8,610 bases of DNA, from the NCBI GenBank assembly GCA_900546785.1, contig URED01000057.1:1-8610 (forward strand), in the 5' to 3' direction. The translations under genes and the position numbers were made by a program. The DNA is from an uncultured Oscillospiraceae bacterium. Its GTDB lineage: Bacteria > Bacillota > Clostridia > Oscillospirales > Acutalibacteraceae. Shown piece after piece: positions 6,399 to 8,610 of this stretch (position 1 is its first letter; each line of letters opens with the position of its first letter). Under the pieces are notes generated by a model. That model searched no databases, was not told the DNA's origin, and saw only the letters and a program-made list of their open reading frames with translations.

Positions 6399-7709
6399 AT
6401 GTATAAAAAACCCGCAAAGACACCGCCCCTCGGCTGGAACAGCTGGGATTGCTTCGGCGCGGCGGTAAATGAAGAACAGCTTAAAGCCAATGCAGATTAT
6501 ATGGCGCGGTATTTAAAGCTTTACGGCTGGGAATACATCGTTTGCGATATTCAGTGGTATGAGCCGGATGCAAAGGATAATGACTACAATAATTTTTATC
6601 CGCTTAATATGGATAATTACGGCAGGCTTATGCCGGCGGAAAACCGCTTTCCGAGCGCAGCAGGCGGCAGGGGCTTTAAACCCATAGCGGATTACTGCCA
6701 CAGCCTCGGTCTTAAATTCGGCATACATATCATGCGCGGCGTGCCCAGGGCTGCGGCGCATGCGGCGCTGCCTGTCAAGGGCAGTGAATATACCTGCCGT
6801 GATATCGCCCATCATTTCTCCGTATGTTCGTGGAATACGGATATGTACGGCTGCAAGAACTGCCCCGGCTCTCAGGATTATTATAATTCTATTTTTGAGC
6901 TGTACGCTTCATGGGGCGTTGATTTCGTTAAGTGCGACGATATATGCGTTACGGAATTCCGGCAGTGGGATAATCCGTATTCCGCCTCACATGAGATAGA
7001 GATGATCCGAAATGCCATCAATTCCTGCGGGCGCGAGATCGTGCTTTCGCTCTCTCCCGGCCCCGCGCATATAGAAAATGCCGTGCATTTGCACCGAAAT
7101 GCGGATATGTGGCGCCTTACGGGTGATTTTTGGGACGAATGGGGCAAGCTTCACAATATGTTTGATAAATGTGCGCTCTGGCAAAATGAGGTCAGAGGCT
7201 GCTCCTGGCCGGATTGCGATATGCTGCCGCTTGGCAGGATCTCCAAAAACGCCCCGTGCCATGGTGAAGCAAACCGGTATACGAATTTCACAAAGCCGGA
7301 GCAGATCACACTGATGACTTTGTGGGGCATCTTCCGCAGTCCGCTCATGTTCGGCGGCAATCTCCCGGAAAATGACGAATGGACTCTGTCCCTGCTTACA
7401 AATAAAGAGTATATGACTATGTATCAGAATTCTTTCGGCGCGCATCAGCACGCCAGAAAAGAGCACGCCGGAAAGGGCGCTATTGTATGGGTCTCCAACG
7501 GAAAAAACTGTAAATATCTTGCCCTGTTTAATACGGCAGATCAGGAACGGGAGATCCCGTTTGACCTTTCGGAGATCTTAATGCCGGGAGAAGCGTATGA
7601 CCTGTTGGAGATCTGGAGCGGGAATACCCAAGACAACGTAAAAAACAGGCTGAAATCGAAGATCGCGCCTCATGGTGCAGTATTGTATAAAATAACGAGT
7701 TCCAGGTGA
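6399..7709 (+). CDS. GH27 family alpha-galactosidase-like glycosidase, cytoplasmic
   Basis: Clan D glycosidase predicted to remove terminal alpha-galactosyl residues with retention. The 436-residue product has the GH27 layout: a (beta/alpha)8 barrel starting at PPLGWNSWDCFG (9-20), then CDIQWYEP (49-56), GLKFGIHIMRG (104-114), and the nucleophile motif DFVKCDDIC (175-183, nucleophile D180). SLSPGPA lies at 217-223, and WRLTGDFWDEW at 238-248 carries the likely acid/base D243. WPDCDMLPLG follows at 270-279 and RSPLMFGG at 313-320. A beta-sandwich C-terminal domain covers about 345-436. No signal peptide is present, so it should be intracellular. An AGGTG (6389-6393) precedes the ATG by five bases. 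The next gene starts only five bases beyond the stop. GH27 also includes beta-L-arabinopyranosidases and alpha-N-acetylgalactosaminidases, so substrate is less certain than family. It is unrelated at operon level to the GH36 enzyme of this window. Confidence 0.92.
   Translation: MYKKPAKTPPLGWNSWDCFGAAVNEEQLKANADYMARYLKLYGWEYIVCDIQWYEPDAKDNDYNNFYPLNMDNYGRLMPAENRFPSAAGGRGFKPIADYCHSLGLKFGIHIMRGVPRAAAHAALPVKGSEYTCRDIAHHFSVCSWNTDMYGCKNCPGSQDYYNSIFELYASWGVDFVKCDDICVTEFRQWDNPYSASHEIEMIRNAINSCGREIVLSLSPGPAHIENAVHLHRNADMWRLTGDFWDEWGKLHNMFDKCALWQNEVRGCSWPDCDMLPLGRISKNAPCHGEANRYTNFTKPEQITLMTLWGIFRSPLMFGGNLPENDEWTLSLLTNKEYMTMYQNSFGAHQHARKEHAGKGAIVWVSNGKNCKYLALFNTADQEREIPFDLSEILMPGEAYDLLEIWSGNTQDNVKNRLKSKIAPHGAVLYKITSSR
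7704..7709 (+). promoter_or_regulatory. Ribosome-binding site overlapping the GH27 stop codon
   Basis: AGGTGA contains the TGA stop of the GH27 gene (7707-7709) and sits five bases before the ATG at 7715. The GH27 gene uses the same AGGTG core at the same distance. This favours the ATG at 7715 over the in-frame GTG at 7706, which has no good SD of its own, and suggests translational coupling. Confidence 0.65.
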
Positions 7710-7714
7710 ATGTT

Positions 7715-8476
7715 ATGCAAATAAAATCTTTCAGTATATACAGCCACGGCAACACACTGCGCGGTGTGATTGTCAAGCCGGAAAATGTAAACTATCCCTG
7801 TAAAACGGTAATTGTAAGCCACGGGTTTGCAAGCAATATGGCGATTACCGCCCCGTATGCCAAGCCTTTTCTTAAAGCAGGTTATATTGCTGTTTTATAT
7901 GATTTCTGCATGTCCGGAAGCGGTATCAGCACCGGTAAAAGCACCGGTATGAGCGTGCTTACGGAAAGGGAGAATCTAAATGATCTTTTATATTATGTAA
8001 AGAGGCTCCCTTTTGTGGATCCTGATCACATTCTTCTTGCCGGGTGCAGTCAGGGCGGACTGGTTTCGGCACTGTCCGCAGCGGAGCATGAACAGGATGT
8101 GCGGGCGCTTTGTCTTTACTATCCGGCGCTGTGCATTCCGAATGATGCCCGCGGAGGGCATATGATCACGGCGAGATTTGAACCGGATCGCATTCCAGAA
8201 ACCTTTTATGCCATTACCGTAAAACTCGGCAGAAAATATGCAGCGGATGCGGCATCTCTGGATCCCTATAGGGAGATTTGTTCCTTTAAAAAGCCCGTGC
8301 TCATCGTGCATGGAATAGAGGATAAACTCGTAAATATAGAATATTCCAGAAAAGCGGCTGAAAGGTATGCGAATTGTAAATTTTCCGAAGTTCACGGAGA
8401 TCACGGATTTCTTCTGCACGGTTTTAAAGCATCCGAAAAAGCAACGCTTACATTTATAAACGAAAACGATCTTTAA
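7715..8476 (+). CDS. Alpha/beta hydrolase, feruloyl/cinnamoyl esterase-like
   Basis: A serine hydrolase with the alpha/beta fold; 253 residues from this ATG, or 256 from the GTG at 7706. In ATG-based numbering, the oxyanion motif VSHGFASN is at 34-41, the nucleophile elbow GCSQGG at 110-115 (S112), the acid is D203 in HGIEDKLV (199-206), and the base is H230 in GDHGF (228-232). Its region order, including FEPDRIPETFYA in the lid segment, resembles cytoplasmic cinnamoyl/feruloyl esterases such as Lactobacillus LJ0536 and Butyrivibrio Est1E. The elbow has GCSQG where those have GHSQG. No signal peptide is seen. It is co-transcribed with the GH27 gene, which suggests removal of ester groups from the same imported plant oligosaccharides. 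Family assignment is firm. Feruloyl esterase activity is inferred; acetyl or other short-ester hydrolysis is possible. Confidence 0.83.
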   Translation: MQIKSFSIYSHGNTLRGVIVKPENVNYPCKTVIVSHGFASNMAITAPYAKPFLKAGYIAVLYDFCMSGSGISTGKSTGMSVLTERENLNDLLYYVKRLPFVDPDHILLAGCSQGGLVSALSAAEHEQDVRALCLYYPALCIPNDARGGHMITARFEPDRIPETFYAITVKLGRKYAADAASLDPYREICSFKKPVLIVHGIEDKLVNIEYSRKAAERYANCKFSEVHGDHGFLLHGFKASEKATLTFINENDL

Positions 8477-8480
8477 GAAG

Positions 8481-8516
8481 AAAGGCTTTGGTGCTGCACC
8501 AAAGCCTTTGTTTTTT
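8481..8516. terminator. Intrinsic terminator after the esterase gene, probably bidirectional
   Basis: AAAGGCTTTGGTG (8481-8493) and CACCAAAGCCTTT (8497-8509) form a perfect 13-bp stem with a CTG loop, followed by G and six T residues. It starts four bases after the esterase stop. Read the other way, the stem begins 11 bases after the stop of the convergent partial gene and is followed by a T-rich run (TTTCTTCTT counting the last stem bases), so it may end both transcripts. Confidence 0.93.
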
Positions 8517-8519
8517 GTA

Positions 8520-8610
8520 CTATACGGATCTGAGCAGATGCGGAAGTTTTGCAAGCGCGCCGCCGAGGCGCCAGAAGATCTTGTTGAAGCCGACGAAAGA
8601 GGATCTGTCA
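8520..8610 (-). CDS. C-terminal end of an unidentified gene, cut by the window edge
   Basis: On the minus strand an open frame runs in from the right edge and ends at TAG (8522-8520), giving 29 residues that finish in LAKLPHLLRSV. The fragment has hydrophobic residues alternating with basic ones (GFNKIFWRLGG, then LAKLPHLLRSV), as in an amphipathic helix. Its codons are G/C-rich at third positions like the neighbours, and it stops just before the strong hairpin, both of which support a real gene end. It converges on the esterase gene. Too little is visible to assign a family. Confidence 0.55.
   Translation of the reverse strand, partial: DRSSFVGFNKIFWRLGGALAKLPHLLRSV

Noticed and set aside
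7706..7714. GTG start for the esterase overlapping the GH27 stop by four bases
   Set aside because: Possible, but it lacks an SD of its own, while AGGTGA is ideally spaced for the ATG at 7715; kept only as an alternative.
7928..7949. Direct repeat AGCACCGGTA twice, 12 bases apart, in the esterase gene
   Set aside because: It encodes two STG tripeptides (STG-K-STG) in a loop that is Gly/Ser/Thr-rich in related proteins; a two-copy in-frame repeat is ordinary.
7988..8554. 188-codon minus-strand frame opposite the esterase gene
   Set aside because: It runs straight through the strong terminator hairpin and antisense to a motif-complete hydrolase; the translation has no family features.

Overview
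The window looks like chromosomal DNA from a Gram-positive bacterium of the class Clostridia, probably a gut or rumen Oscillospiraceae/Lachnospiraceae-like species. This is an inference from three things: balanced base composition with AT-rich intergenic gaps, consensus sigma-A promoters with purine-rich Shine-Dalgarno (SD) sites, and gene content that mixes a ZapA/U32/Maf housekeeping block with intracellular glycosidases. I see no mobile elements, tRNA, rRNA, CRISPR arrays or phage genes.

Layout: (1) 28-2115, minus strand, a complete GH36 alpha-galactosidase. (2) 2116-2250, a compact divergent control region in which the two promoters share overlapping -35 hexamers. (3) 2251-5184, plus strand, a tightly packed operon of zapA, a large U32 'peptidase' of the RNA-hydroxylation type with a DUF3656 region, and maf; the last two overlap by one base. 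(4) 5185-5383, an AT-rich gap with a near-consensus promoter whose spacer is filled by a perfect 8-4-8 inverted repeat. (5) 5384-6274, a single-gene unit encoding a PHP-domain phosphoesterase, closed by an intrinsic terminator. (6) 6399-8476, a two-gene operon with its own promoter: a GH27 alpha-galactosidase-like enzyme, then an alpha/beta hydrolase resembling feruloyl/cinnamoyl esterases. It ends at a 13-bp-stem terminator. (7) 8520-8610, minus strand, the last 29 codons of a convergent gene that enters from the right.

Functionally there are two themes. The central block is core physiology: Z-ring assembly, RNA modification, nucleotide-pool sanitation and nucleotide-phosphate hydrolysis. 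On both sides are catabolic genes for galactosylated and perhaps feruloylated plant glycans. Neither glycosidase has a signal peptide, so both should act on imported oligosaccharides; no transporter or regulator gene is present.

I find no convincing new multi-gene system. The best leads are regulatory: the shared -35 region between the GH36 gene and zapA, and the palindrome embedded in the PHP-gene promoter. The GH27-esterase pairing is a further functional lead.
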